A stretch of 64,000 nucleotides of DNA from JBBQVS01 sp963792705 (GCA_963792705.1 CAWBXD010000015.1:1-64000); one strand, 5' to 3'. Numbered from the stretch's first letter, positions 1-8,489 are shown. Program-made: numbers and translations. Notes: generated by a model not told the origin, from the letters alone.

Positions 1-31
1 GTACAAAGGTTTCCAGGATCGAACGTTCTTG

Positions 32-318
32 GCCTAATATGCGCGAAGCTGTCACCAGGTGCAAGGGGGTTGCTCATGTGATCTGCACAGCTTTTCTACA
101 GCGAGTTGGTGCTGTTCACGCGTACCTTTGTCTGTTTTGCTTGAGCAAAAAGGCACAATGGCATAGCAGAAACTCACAGCAGAAAGGAGTTTCTGCTGTG
201 AGTTTCTGCGACGAGTTGACAGATGCCAATCGGCCTGAAAAGCTGATGGAGAACCATCATTGAGAAACAACAGTATCACTCCCTTGCACTTCCTGACAGC
301 TTCGCGCATATTGGGCCT
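32..318. repeat. Palindromic MITE-like element, about 287 bp
   Basis: The outer ends are inverted copies of each other: 32-55 reads into the element and 295-318 is its complement, with one mismatch over 24 bases, and similarity continues weakly inward. The centre holds a second, perfect inverted repeat (166-185 and 190-209, 20-bp arms, 4-base loop). The two halves encode similar peptides on opposite strands, as expected for a palindrome, so they are not read as genes. The end core ATATGCGCGAAGCTG occurs a third time, alone, at 16262-16276. No transposase is inside. This accounts for the gene-free stretch before 360. Classification as a MITE is inferred from structure only. Confidence 0.6.
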
Positions 319-359
319 TGATGCATTGTGACACACATTTGAAGAAAAAAGGCAAGGGG

Positions 360-1412
360 TCACTGTCTGAAAAGCATTCGTAGACTCGCAGAGTAGTCAG
401 TCGCATCGGCTGTGAGCGTTGCCGCTGATGCACCTGCATCGGCTGCGGCAACACCTCCCAGTTCCACAGCCTGGACAGCAGCACTGGCTTCACCCAGCAC
501 ATAGGCACCAACGACCGGTCCAACGACAAGTGCGCCAGCGGTAATCAAGACTGCTCCACCAAGAACACCCAGAACGCCGCCGAGTACTTTTGCCCACTTG
601 CGATTACTTTCAACATTTGTCAAGACATTCCCTCCTAACGCAACAACTACACCTGCTGCCAGTAATACACACCCTGCTACAACAACTGGTGCTACTTGAG
701 GATGAATGGTGGAAGCAGTATGGATGGCTTGTGAGGATGCTCCATGGTCAATGATGTTTTGAAGATGGTGCCATTGCTGGTATGTTGCTGCGTTGAAGAC
801 GTTGGCTGCGGCTGCATTTGCTGGATCATAATCCACTTTCCCGTTAAGTGGGTCGTAGGTTTCATCACCCTGAAAGGTATAGGGAGTATTTGGATTGCAA
901 AGGTACGTTGCATCTGCATTCCCCCATTGAGACTCGTGTATCGAAGAGGTGTATCCACAATTCGTATCGGGTGATAAGGTGAACGGACCTCCATACTGAC
1001 TCTCATCAGGATACCATTGGATTTGTCGATGAACAGTTCCTGGTGCATCCCCTGAAGTGGTGAGATCGACTCGAGAGTATTGATGACCCTGAGTGAACCA
1101 TTCATGAAGTTGTCCCCCCATAATACTCCACTGGTAGTGTCCATTCTCCCAGGCATCAATTTGGGGAAGCTCAAGGAAGGAACTGCTCGGGGTGCCCAAA
1201 TACCTGGGATACGAGCGCTCCTCGAATTGATAGGTGTGCCCGTCGACGGTTTCACTATACCCATAGACGTAATAACTTTGGGGAGAAAGAGCTGTTGAGG
1301 TTTTCGCTTCTACGTGTGGGGACTGAAGCAAAAGACCTAGAAGGCAGAGAACTCCCATAAGTGGGACAAAAAGCCCACGATGCCGTTTCTGTTCAGATAG
1401 GACATGAGACAT
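360..1412 (-). CDS. Secreted/membrane-anchored hypothetical protein, paralogue of 17295-18395
   Basis: The product is 350 residues. I start it at 1412 because AAGGAG lies seven bases upstream; an upstream in-frame start at 1466 has no such site. A basic N-terminus and a hydrophobic stretch around residues 16-34 ending near VEAK look like a signal peptide. The middle (about 40-220) is polar, rich in Tyr, Trp, Gly and Asp with two cysteines, and seems extracytoplasmic. Two glycine/alanine/valine-rich hydrophobic segments follow (about 240-310), then an alanine-rich tail. The same layout, including a KVL-G-VLG membrane motif and a VLGEA motif, recurs in the protein at 17295-18395, so the two are paralogues. 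I do not recognise a family and assign no function. Confidence 0.75.
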   Translation of the reverse strand: MSHVLSEQKRHRGLFVPLMGVLCLLGLLLQSPHVEAKTSTALSPQSYYVYGYSETVDGHTYQFEERSYPRYLGTPSSSFLELPQIDAWENGHYQWSIMGGQLHEWFTQGHQYSRVDLTTSGDAPGTVHRQIQWYPDESQYGGPFTLSPDTNCGYTSSIHESQWGNADATYLCNPNTPYTFQGDETYDPLNGKVDYDPANAAAANVFNAATYQQWHHLQNIIDHGASSQAIHTASTIHPQVAPVVVAGCVLLAAGVVVALGGNVLTNVESNRKWAKVLGGVLGVLGGAVLITAGALVVGPVVGAYVLGEASAAVQAVELGGVAAADAGASAATLTADATDYSASLRMLFRQ

Positions 1413-1740
1413 AAAAATACTCCTTCTTTTTTTCTGTACGAGAAGCAGGGCTGTATTCAATTGCAAGCGTGAAAAGAGTAGGTGACGACCCTCTCGCTCT
1501 TTGTTCTGCGTGCTATGACCCTTCGTTTAGACGAGCGAGCCATATCTGCGATAAAAGTTTCCGTATCAGTTGTAAATGTGATACTTAAATGGCTCTCCCT
1601 CATTTTGTGTGATTGAAAAAGTGATCACGAAACCTTCATGAAAACAGTTCGTTCCTGAAGATGCAGGTTGAAAGAAGAAAGACACTCTTACGGGTGTTCC
1701 CCTCTATCGCAACCTCATCGGTTTATCCAAAGAAAAGCAG

Positions 1741-1807
1741 GTCTCCATCCTTCCATGGAAACAGAGAGACATTTGCTGTCTCCCTGTTTCCATGGAAGGA
1801 TGGAGAC
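1741..1807. terminator. Long hairpin in gene-free stretch 1413-1875
   Basis: Arms 1741-1771 and 1777-1807 are complementary over 31 bases with one mismatch and a five-base loop. The hairpin lies 69 bases past the stop of the leftward reductase gene (1876-2499), and on that strand the bases after it include a TTTT run, so a terminator role is plausible. No gene was seen elsewhere in 1413-1875. Confidence 0.5.
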
Positions 1808-1875
1808 CCAGAAAAGCACTTGACTGGATAACGCGAACTCGTTGTGCTTGAGAAGATGGGAGCAAAGGGTGCCTA

Positions 1876-2499
1876 TTACTGAGATGCAATCGCGACCCGA
1901 TGACCGATATAGTGACCTTGCACAAGCTCCTGTACCAGAAAATGTGCGACATCACCGAGTGGAATGGAATGTGGACCTGTCAGGAAGGCATGGTCTACGC
2001 GGGTATGATAGCGACCTGTAGCTGGCTCCCGTGTCATATCTGGTGGACACACAAGCGTCCATTGCGAGTCGCTTTTCTCCAGCATTTCAAACACCCGGCG
2101 GTGCTCCTCGGTGCGAGCTTTCATCGTTGCAGGAAACACAGGAAGTTGCTCCACGCGTATCGGCCCTGCCGCTTGCAGTATTCCCAATCCACCAATAGCA
2201 AGAACGCGATGGACATGCGCCTGCTGCATTGCGGCAATGATATGCATCATCGCGACAACACGCGTATCCTGGTGATCCTCACCACCAACAGTACTGATAA
2301 TGGCCTCTTGCCCTATCACCCCGTCAGTAACTGCTTGCGCATCCCGAACATCGCCTTGTATGAGAGTCAATGCGGGATGGTCGAGTGTGATTTTGCTGGG
2401 AGTACGAAGGAACGCGCTGACATGATGCCCCGCCCGAAGCAATTCAGCAAGAAGCAATGGACCAATATTTCCGGTCGCGCCAAAGACGACAACGTTCAT
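1876..2499 (-). CDS. NmrA-like/atypical SDR NAD(P)-binding oxidoreductase
   Basis: The 207-residue product begins MNVVVFGATGNIGP, the glycine-rich GxxGxxG nucleotide-binding turn of atypical short-chain dehydrogenases of the NmrA/NAD(P)H-binding (SDR_a5) group, followed by a Rossmann pattern with an LIQGDVRD segment near residue 50. I start at 2499, with GGAGAG upstream. The family includes NAD(P)H reductases and redox-sensing binding proteins; the substrate is not known. It is followed at the left by a long hairpin, and lies downstream of an SRPBCC gene on the same strand, both divergent from an HxlR regulator that probably controls them. A related protein is encoded at 61927-62544 next to a MarR regulator. 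Confidence 0.85.
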   Translation of the reverse strand: MNVVVFGATGNIGPLLLAELLRAGHHVSAFLRTPSKITLDHPALTLIQGDVRDAQAVTDGVIGQEAIISTVGGEDHQDTRVVAMMHIIAAMQQAHVHRVLAIGGLGILQAAGPIRVEQLPVFPATMKARTEEHRRVFEMLEKSDSQWTLVCPPDMTREPATGRYHTRVDHAFLTGPHSIPLGDVAHFLVQELVQGHYIGHRVAIASQ

Positions 2500-2557
2500 A
2501 CCTCTCTCCATGTCCTATTTCTTCTAATAACACCATATCGTAATGAAACTCATCTAT

Positions 2558-2995
2558 CTACTTCCTGTAAGGTGGCGGTGGCCCTAGCTCCGCAGAGCGA
2601 GCCAGTGTACGCATTGCACGTGGTATCCCTTGTGCGTAGTTCTTCGCAAGAAAAAAAGCGTAGAATGACGAAAAGGGTCCACTGAAGATGACTCCGTGAG
2701 TGAAGGTGCTGCCTACCGGGGTCCGAAGAATCCGATGCGTCCATGTCAATTTGGCAAGTGGAAGAGTATTAACCTCGGTATAGCTGCTGTAAGGGGTGAC
2801 CTCGGTCAGGGTAAACGTCACGCGCGGTCCCCGTGGAGGTCTATTGGTTCCCGTCGTGCCTGTTGCGAAGGGTCCATTGATCTGTATCTCCGCCACCAAA
2901 TGATCCCAGGATGGAGCACTGGCTGGATCAGCATAATAGGCCCAGAGCTGCTCAGGTGTTGCGGTAGTACTTTCAGTATGTTCAAACGACCACAT
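2558..2995 (-). CDS. SRPBCC (START/polyketide cyclase-like) family protein
   Basis: The product has 145 residues from the start at 2995, which has GAGGAGG five bases upstream; the frame is open further up but without a better site. It begins MWSFEHTESTTATPEQLWAY and continues with ADPASAPSWDH, the usual N-terminal pattern of SRPBCC proteins, which form a deep hydrophobic ligand pocket. Length is typical of a single-domain member. The ligand cannot be told from sequence. It is 58 bases upstream of the NmrA-like reductase on the same strand, so the two probably share a transcript that starts divergently from the HxlR regulator at 3139. Confidence 0.8.
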   Translation of the reverse strand: MWSFEHTESTTATPEQLWAYYADPASAPSWDHLVAEIQINGPFATGTTGTNRPPRGPRVTFTLTEVTPYSSYTEVNTLPLAKLTWTHRILRTPVGSTFTHGVIFSGPFSSFYAFFLAKNYAQGIPRAMRTLARSAELGPPPPYRK

Positions 2996-3015
2996 ATTGG
3001 CCTCCTCATGAAATA

Positions 3016-3077
3016 GGATTGCTTTTTGCAACCCAACTAAATCGCTACTATAGCATAATGGATTTCATTTTGCAACC
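3016..3077. promoter_or_regulatory. Paired direct repeat, candidate HxlR operator
   Basis: Positions 3016-3033 and 3060-3077 carry the same 18-base word with 16 matches, sharing GGATT at the left and TTTTGCAACC at the right. Their starts are 44 bases apart, close to four helical turns. They lie between the SRPBCC/reductase genes (leftward) and the HxlR regulator (rightward), where a shared operator is expected. The assignment to HxlR is an inference. Confidence 0.5.
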
Positions 3078-3103
3078 TATCTTGCGAGGAAAAACAAGAG
3101 AGA

Positions 3104-3139
3104 TTGTCGAAGACACCGGAACTTGGTATACTGAAGACA
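3104..3139 (+). promoter_or_regulatory. Promoter of the HxlR gene, apparently leaderless
   Basis: TTGTCG at 3104-3109 and TATACT at 3127-3132 are separated by 17 bases, a good sigma-70-type promoter. The ATG chosen for the HxlR gene begins seven bases after the -10 box, so transcription would start at or next to the A of the start codon. No Shine-Dalgarno sequence is present, in agreement with a leaderless message. Confidence 0.5.
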
Positions 3140-3597
3140 TGGAGAAATCAACACATTCAGAGGAAAGCTCGTTTGAACACACTTCCATCCATCATACCCT
3201 GACCGTGATTGGAGACCGTTGGACATTGTGTGTGTTGAGTGAGGCATTTTTGGGCGTGCATCGCTTTGATGAGATGCGAGACCATTTAGGGATTGCCAGT
3301 AATATTCTCAGCAACCGCTTGACTCGCCTGGTCAACCATAACATCCTCGAACAGGTACCGTACAAAGAGGAAGGGCGGCGCATGCGCTCTGAGTATCACT
3401 TGACGCGCAAAGGACGTGATTTGTTGCCAGCTTTGGTGGCACTGATTCAATGGGGAGATCATTATATGCCTGATCCATCCATTGCTTCGGCAACCATAAT
3501 TCATACTGACTGCGGTCAGGAGGTGCATGTTGAGATCGTCTGTGCCGATGGAGACACCATTAAGAGTGTCAAGCACCTGAAACGCATTGTTCACTAA
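3139..3597 (+). CDS. HxlR-family winged-helix transcriptional regulator
   Basis: The product has 152 residues. It carries the HxlR signature: GDRWTLCVLSEAF, then FDEMRDHLGIASNILSNRL as the recognition helix-turn-helix, then a wing ending SEYHLTRKGRDLLPAL. The usual family length is 100-150. HxlR proteins bind DNA as dimers and often respond to electrophiles or redox stress through cysteines; here one Cys lies at the start of the DNA-binding domain (WTLCV) and more are C-terminal. I choose the ATG at 3139 because a TTGTCG-17-TATACT promoter ends six bases before it; in-frame starts further up (3019, 3058) would overlap the candidate operator. It is divergent from a reductase/SRPBCC operon that it probably controls. 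Confidence 0.85.
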   Translation: MEKSTHSEESSFEHTSIHHTLTVIGDRWTLCVLSEAFLGVHRFDEMRDHLGIASNILSNRLTRLVNHNILEQVPYKEEGRRMRSEYHLTRKGRDLLPALVALIQWGDHYMPDPSIASATIIHTDCGQEVHVEIVCADGDTIKSVKHLKRIVH

Positions 3598-3627
3598 TCT
3601 TCTCCACTATAACGAGAGGAGGCCGGA

Positions 3628-3927
3628 TCAGGAGACGTGCAAAATCACGTATCGCATACTTTTTGAGAAGTCACGTTTCGTAGAGCAAGCCTCAAGAGAC
3701 TCTATCCTCCGCCGGAGCCACTCCAACGCAATCTCAAACTTATTTTCTCCCACAAAGCTATGATACTGATCGTCATACCCATTCTCTATCACAAGAATAT
3801 CATTTTCAATCATATTCGATGCTCGTACCCATTTCACCATATAGCCAAGTTCGGATGCAATCATCTTTACCATGAAGAGAGCTTGGTCCTCGTTCATCAT
3901 ACCCATCATCTGCCATTCCGCCTTCAT
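3628..3927 (-). CDS. Small hypothetical protein
   Basis: An open frame of 99 codons reading leftward; a start at 3909 (MMGMMNEDQ) is equally possible because AAGGCGG lies upstream of it. The sequence is charged, with an ALEWLRRRIESLEA helix near residues 65-80 and no membrane segment or signal peptide. I do not recognise a family. It converges on the HxlR gene. Reading frame composition looks protein-like (few rare residues, mixed secondary structure), but existence as a gene is uncertain. Confidence 0.4.
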   Translation of the reverse strand: MKAEWQMMGMMNEDQALFMVKMIASELGYMVKWVRASNMIENDILVIENGYDDQYHSFVGENKFEIALEWLRRRIESLEACSTKRDFSKSMRYVILHVS

Positions 3928-4008
3928 AGAGATATAGGTATATAATGTCGTTAGTTATAGGAACGTTCTCTTCTTCCAATGAGAACGTGATGTGCCCTAA
4001 AATGCTAT

Positions 4009-4275
4009 ATGCTTGTTATACAAAAATGTGGCGGAGAGAGGAAGTCAAAGAAGGAGAGCGAAGCAAGCGGGTATAGAATCGTCGGTGAGAGTATTGTTGG
4101 CATTGTTGGAGTACCATTCGGCGGCTTCATGATAAATATTCTTGGTTTCTCCACCAATAGCAATAGTATCTCCAGCATCATCGTGGCTTTCATTGGAGCG
4201 TGCTTCTTGATTGCCATCTTGCGATCCGTCTCATGGCATACGACGAGCGTAGTCTCTTCTTCCGTTCCCTTTTGA
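4009..4275 (+). pseudogene. GlsB/YeaQ/YmgE-like membrane protein, N-terminus degraded
   Basis: From residue 22 the frame reads GYRIVGESIVGIVGVPFGGF followed by a second hydrophobic segment (SSIIVAFIGACFLIAIL), which is the central and C-terminal part of the GlsB/YeaQ/YmgE (transglycosylase-associated) stress membrane proteins of about 85 residues and three membrane helices. The first helix, normally ALAGWLA-like, is replaced by a highly charged stretch (GGERKSKKESEAS). This points to a damaged gene or an unusual variant. A long hairpin follows at 4294-4357. Confidence 0.5.
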
Positions 4276-4293
4276 ATTTCTAATACATGCGTA

Positions 4294-4357
4294 GAACACC
4301 AGAAGCATAAAGCGGATACCCACTCAAAAGGGTATCCGCTTTATGCTTCTGGTATTC
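4294..4357. terminator. Long hairpin after GlsB-like gene
   Basis: Two 28-base arms (4294-4321 and 4330-4357, one mismatch) with an eight-base loop form a very stable stem just after the GlsB-like frame. A TTTTTT run occurs a few bases further on (around 4366), so it may terminate rightward transcription. Confidence 0.6.
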
Positions 4358-4609
4358 TATCAAGCTTTTTTGTAGAGATATTCTACAAGAAAGACACGCC
4401 CTTATGGTTGCCCAGGCTGAAAGGCACCATTGACATTGTGAAACACCACCTGTGTGCCTTGAAACTTGATGAGCATATCAGGATGATTGTCATTTGTCTA
4501 ATATCTTGACTCTTACGCAACCTTGCTGATCAAGGATGTGGTATACTAAGAAGTTGAATATTTTCCGCTTTTGCTGACCTCTTTAAGGACGAAAGGACAC
4601 CTTCTAATC

Positions 4610-4738
4610 ATGCTTCCAGACCTTCTCAACGTCGAAGTGGAAGGAACGCAAATCAATCAGACACGGAAGATCTGGTTCATTATGCATCAGGTTTCTCTCA
4701 CTCAGCCAGTTCTTTCTCGCTCCGCGAGATCATCCTGA
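4610..4738 (+). pseudogene. Possible N-terminal fragment of an ISL3-type transposase
   Basis: A short frame starting MLPDLLNVEVEGTQINQT resembles the opening of ISL3-family transposases, which begin with a leucine-rich stretch and a short beta region before a zinc-binding CPxC motif. Here the frame loses that pattern after about 25 codons and stops at 4738, overlapping the end of the phosphotransferase gene. This is a weak call made by resemblance. The rest of 4276-4697, apart from the hairpin, shows nothing recognisable. Confidence 0.25.
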
Positions 4739-5768
4739 TGGGAATAGTGAGATCAGAGGGCAGATGAGCAGAGGCGTCAGAGGCGGCATCGATCTCGCCG
4801 CCTTCCGCCAAAATCGCCTGAAATAACTGGACGGAATCTGCCTTCGTCTCTTCTCCCAAATCGTCCCTGAAAAACACTTCCTGAGCGCACTCGATCACAT
4901 CTTGAATGACTCGTTCATATCGGTAGTAGGTGAGCGCAATCCAGTCGATTTCCGCCACTCCGTACCCTTCCCAAAACGCAGGAGTGCCGGGCAGTGCCGA
5001 ACTCGCGGCTGACAATTCCTTGATAAAGAGGAAATCACGCTCTTTGGGAGCCAGCATCACCTCATCCCAATCAATCACAAAGACGTGGCCACTATGGTCA
5101 CGCAGGAGATTGGCTGGATGCAGATCCGCGTGACAGACGACGTATGGGAGCGTTCGTCTTTGTAGCACGCTCCCCAGCACTTCCAAGGAGGTGGCTGTCG
5201 TGTGAATCGTGGACTGATGCGCCACCCAGGAGGAACGCAGTGCGTGCTTAGAGGCACTTGTCCCGCCGAGTGCCCGTGCATGTTGGGTCTCAAAGGCATG
5301 TATCCATTGAACATACTCCGTCGGATCAAAGGTCTCCTTTCGCAGTGACTCAAAGCCTTTTGGCGAAAGCCGGACCTGATGAATCTGTTGGAAGATGGTT
5401 CCCACCTCCTTCCACTGCTCATTCGTCATCCCCGTCCAACTCGTATCTCCGTCAATGAAAGGATACACGATCACGGTCCACTCCTCTCCTCTTGCCCACA
5501 AGGCACCGTTGCTGGTGGGAACGGGAGCCACGACGGATGTGATCCCCTGATCGTTGAGATAGCCAGGAACAAGGCAACCTGATTCGTAGAGAGGTCTCGA
5601 CGTGACTTTGAGCAAATAGGCAGTTCCCTGTTCGCTCACCACCCGATACACTCCGGCATGGTTATCCAATCCCAAGGGAAGAAACTCAAGTGTGGTGGAG
5701 GAAAGGCCATAGTGGTCTTGTAAACAGGCTCGCAGGTATTCCTCTGGAATCTTTGGTGGCTCACGCAT
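4698..5768 (-). CDS. Aminoglycoside-phosphotransferase-fold kinase (APH family)
   Basis: The product has 356 residues. It has the APH/choline-kinase pattern: an N-lobe with YLLKVTSR (ATP-binding lysine), the catalytic loop VCHADLHPANLL near residue 215, and the metal-binding FVIDWDEV near 235. The family transfers the gamma-phosphate of ATP to small hydroxylated compounds; members include spectinomycin and hygromycin phosphotransferases, homoserine kinase-like enzymes and many of unknown substrate. It stands alone, with recombinase remnants to the right, so context does not give the substrate. Resistance to an aminocyclitol is one possibility but is not shown by the sequence. Confidence 0.85.
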   Translation of the reverse strand: MREPPKIPEEYLRACLQDHYGLSSTTLEFLPLGLDNHAGVYRVVSEQGTAYLLKVTSRPLYESGCLVPGYLNDQGITSVVAPVPTSNGALWARGEEWTVIVYPFIDGDTSWTGMTNEQWKEVGTIFQQIHQVRLSPKGFESLRKETFDPTEYVQWIHAFETQHARALGGTSASKHALRSSWVAHQSTIHTTATSLEVLGSVLQRRTLPYVVCHADLHPANLLRDHSGHVFVIDWDEVMLAPKERDFLFIKELSAASSALPGTPAFWEGYGVAEIDWIALTYYRYERVIQDVIECAQEVFFRDDLGEETKADSVQLFQAILAEGGEIDAASDASAHLPSDLTIPIRMISRSEKELAE

Positions 5769-6071
5769 AGCTACACTCGTCCCATCCTGATTTTTCTTTC
5801 ATGCATGCTCTCATGGCATATCACGCAGGTGTCAGCAATGGTAAGTATACCCAAGGTGCATGGGAGAAGCAAGATTTTGCTGCATAGCTTGGATATTAAG
5901 CAACTTCGCCGATGCCAGTTATGGTATGCTGATTTTTCCTCCTGGTCTTTCTGTCCTGACTCTTTGGGGTGTGGTAGAGTACGCGGAGCTTGAGCAGATC
6001 GATTTCAGCGCGACCATACATACTTCTTTTAATGAGCTTAAGTCGATTCACATTCCCCTCCAAAGGACCAT
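5769..6071. other. Gene-free stretch
   Basis: No open frame here has a recognisable product or ribosome binding site. It lies between the start of the leftward phosphotransferase gene and the DUF5372 gene and presumably holds both promoters, but I see no convincing -35/-10 pair. Confidence 0.4.
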
Positions 6072-6377
6072 TTGAACGAACTATCAACTACACCCAGTAG
6101 CTCAAATGGAGAGCACTCCTTTACCATTACGCATCCTTTTCATCCCCTCTGCGGCCAGAGCTTTCCCTTGCTCTCGCAAAGCCGGGCCTGGGGAGAAGAG
6201 CGCGTCTTCTTTGCAGATCCGCAGACGCATCAGGTCCGTTCTCTCCCTCTGGCCTGGACTAGCCTCGCCCTTCCTGATCCTTTTCTGGTTGTTGCCGCAG
6301 GGAGAACCATGCTTCGTTTTGAAGACATAGGACCTCTCAACCGGATACTCAAGGCTCACCAGAAGGAGAAGCACTAA
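6072..6377 (+). CDS. DUF5372-family protein, recombinase-associated
   Basis: About 101 residues. The sequence matches the DUF5372 pattern: FTITHPFHPLCGQSFPLL, then WGEERVFFADP, then RSLPLAWTSLALPDPFL. Genes of this family usually sit immediately upstream of a large serine recombinase, and here the recombinase start follows after one base. The TTG at 6072 is preceded by AAAGGA; the first ten residues are not conserved, so the true start could be a little later. Its function is not known. Because the partner recombinase is cut short, this copy is probably a leftover of a mobile element. Confidence 0.75.
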   Translation: MNELSTTPSSSNGEHSFTITHPFHPLCGQSFPLLSQSRAWGEERVFFADPQTHQVRSLPLAWTSLALPDPFLVVAAGRTMLRFEDIGPLNRILKAHQKEKH

Positions 6378-6378
6378 G

Positions 6379-6711
6379 ATGACCCAGCAGGTCAGCGCTC
6401 ATCATCTCAGTCGCCTGGCATATCTGTATGTGCGGCAAAGTACACTTCAACAAGTTCTCGAAAATACCGAAAGCACCGCTCGTCAATACGCGCTTCGCGA
6501 ACGAGCCCTGGCGCTTGGCTGGAGCCAGGAGCGTATTGTCGTGATTGATCAAGATCTGGGCCATTCGGGAGCCTCAACCGCTGATCGCCTGGGCTTCCAG
6601 CGCCTAGTGGCTGAAGTTGGGGGTTTTTGCCATCCTTCTTCTATCATCGCTTGTTTGTTGTTTCGTACCCATTCCCTCGTGTATCATGATGAGGTGATCT
6701 CTCATTGGTAG
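6379..6711 (+). pseudogene. Large serine recombinase, N-terminal fragment
   Basis: The first 80 residues read LAYLYVRQSTLQQVLENTES (with the catalytic serine in VRQS) and end IDQDLGHSGASTADRLGFQRLVAEVG, the N-terminal catalytic part of large serine recombinases that normally exceed 500 residues. The match stops at base 6617. The next 13 bases (6618-6630) equal the outer end of the hairpin repeat found at 34421-34485, and the frame then runs through unrelated codons to 6711. The rest of the recombinase is not present in the window. It overlaps functionally with the DUF5372 gene one base upstream. Confidence 0.8.
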
Positions 6712-6746
6712 TTGTCTGTACGAAGCGAGAAAAAGGACAAGAAGAC

Positions 6747-7409
6747 ATGGAAGACCAGATTGAAGTTGCCGACACCATGTATCCAAAAGGTGTTGTGAGG
6801 GCAGCGGGTAATCGGGAAGGACTGGTCGCTTTATATATTCAGAAAGGCGACCAGCATCATAACGGAGTTACCAACGTCGCTATTCCTCACGATCAAATGC
6901 TTGGGGCCGTGGTGGCACCCTGGTTTACTTCTTTGGGCGATGAGGAGCAGAAGAAGATACTTAGCACTCTTTACGAGCGACGAGAAACCCGCTTTCCACG
7001 CCAACCTCGACCAACTGAAACAGACAATGCGCCAAACGATTTTGACCTCTAGTACCTACAAAAAAAGGGATGGCTCTGGCACCCAACAGAGCAGGGAACA
7101 ACACCTCTTACTGCGTTATTGTACTATGATGGACTCTACGTGCGAACAGAGCAGGCGGTTGTTGCGATCCCCAAGCAAGCAGTTCTCGACCTCGTGGCGT
7201 GGGTGGTAAACCAAGCAGAATGGTTCGATCCCCAAGGGGCAAGTTATCGAGCCGATCCTCAAGAAGACATGGCAGGCTTCACCGAATGTGCCTATTGTTT
7301 AGGCAACCTTCCTCATACTGAGCAGCAACATGATGAACAGGTAGACATCCCATCGCTCAAATTCTACGACGATGGCGTCTCCCAAGGCCCTCTCGATGGA
7401 CAATATTAA
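6747..7409 (+). pseudogene. Hypothetical protein broken by one in-frame amber codon
   Basis: A frame from ATG 6747 reads 101 codons to TAG at 7050-7052 and then, in the same frame and without any other stop, a further 118 codons to TAA at 7407-7409. Codons after the TAG still look protein-coding (YLQKKGWLWHPTEQG, LYYDGLYVRTEQAVVAI), and the codon could derive from CAG by one C-to-T change. Intact, the protein would have about 220 residues. I recognise no family; a CAYCLG motif near the C-terminus has only one CxxC. The alternative is two separate small genes, the second from TTG 7119. Confidence 0.5.
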
Positions 7410-7493
7410 AGAGGTGGAGTTTTCTGCCTATAATGCGTGAGGAAAGGAAAGAGAATGACACATGATCCCGATTCGCTCAGGCACCTCGTTTCA

Positions 7494-7633
7494 GTGCTGG
7501 TAAATGATGTGAAGAGTGGGCACTTTTTGTCCTCAAGGGTTGGCATTTGCCTTGAAGGTTGAGCAGCACAACCATTGAGCATGCTGGAAGCCGCCTTGGG
7601 AGCGGCTTCCAGCATGCCATCGTTGTAAATTCG
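7494..7633 (+). repeat. Left arm of a 140-bp perfect inverted repeat
   Basis: Every base of 7494-7633 is the complement of 9721-9860. The repeats enclose the SDR gene and its LysR regulator. Each arm contains a hairpin (7579-7617 here: 16-bp perfect stem, 7-base loop) that lies 17 bases past the SDR stop codon and could end that transcript. The bases outside the arms show no shared target duplication. Confidence 0.9.
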
Positions 7634-7634
7634 G

Positions 7635-8489
7635 TTAAGATTGACGATGATTGGGGAAGTCGGTTGAGCGGGTGAGTGTCTCCCAGCGTCTCACGTCTGT
7701 ATCAAAGGCCACACGACTGGCAGCAAGTGCATCCAGGGCGGCAGAGCCTAAGACCAGATGTTTGGGAGGATCCTCGTCGTTGATCACGCGCAGGATTGCT
7801 GCCGCTGCCCTTTCCGGATCACCAGGTTGGTGTCCGTTGTTGCGACGCCTTGCCTCGCGTATCGGCTCGTATACCTCATCGTAGTCGGAGAGGGAGCGTT
7901 CACTGTGCGTCATGGAGCGGCCCAACCAGTCGGTACGGAAGGGTCCAGGCTCGACGGCGGTGACGTGAATGCCCAGATGAGCCACTTCCTTGCCAAGCGC
8001 CTCCAGGATACCTTCGAGAGCATACTTGCTGCCATGATACAAGGACAAACCAGGAGAGGTTGTTAGACCGCCAATAGAGGTGATGGCGAGGATGTGGCCG
8101 ATGCGGCGCGTACGCATGGTAGGCAGTGCTGCCTTCATGAGGGCGACTGGTGCAAAGACGTTGACCTCGAACTGGAGCCTCATCTGGTCCATGCTCAATT
8201 CCTCGAATAAGCCCTCATGTCCGTAGCCAGCATTGGCGATTAGAATATCAATGGGTCCATCCTCATGCTCGACCTCTGCCACCATTGCGGCGATAGCCTT
8301 CTCGTCGGTCATCTCGACGATCTTGGCAATAGCTTTGGTCTCGTGGAGTGCCTCGTACGCTGTCGCGTCTTCTACTCTGCGCACGGTCCCAACGACCCGA
8401 TGACCTTCCTGGAGAGCTTTGAGGGCACATGCTCGCCCAAAACCGGAACTAACTCCTGTGATGAGAAACGTCTTCTGTCTTGTCTTCAT
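7635..8489 (-). CDS. Short-chain dehydrogenase/reductase (classical SDR)
   Basis: The product has 284 residues. Classical SDR features are visible: TGVSSGFGRA (cofactor turn, residues 11-20), NAG at about 86-88, a catalytic Ser in ITSIGG near 140, and YHGSK (Tyr-xxx-Lys) near 156-160, followed by PGPFRT. The RR motif after the first strand (VRRVED) suggests NADP(H). The substrate is not evident; relatives are annotated as oxidoreductases acting on small carbonyl compounds. AGAGG precedes the start. It is divergent from a LysR regulator that probably controls it. Its stop codon ends one base from the left 140-bp repeat. Confidence 0.9.
   Translation of the reverse strand: MKTRQKTFLITGVSSGFGRACALKALQEGHRVVGTVRRVEDATAYEALHETKAIAKIVEMTDEKAIAAMVAEVEHEDGPIDILIANAGYGHEGLFEELSMDQMRLQFEVNVFAPVALMKAALPTMRTRRIGHILAITSIGGLTTSPGLSLYHGSKYALEGILEALGKEVAHLGIHVTAVEPGPFRTDWLGRSMTHSERSLSDYDEVYEPIREARRRNNGHQPGDPERAAAAILRVINDEDPPKHLVLGSAALDALAASRVAFDTDVRRWETLTRSTDFPNHRQS

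Noticed and set aside
1900..2685. 261-codon rightward open frame
   Set aside because: It is the antisense of the NmrA-like reductase, whose GATGNIG motif and start site are clear.
2696..3016. Rightward open frame opposite the SRPBCC gene
   Set aside because: It mirrors the SRPBCC gene on the opposite strand and has no family resemblance.
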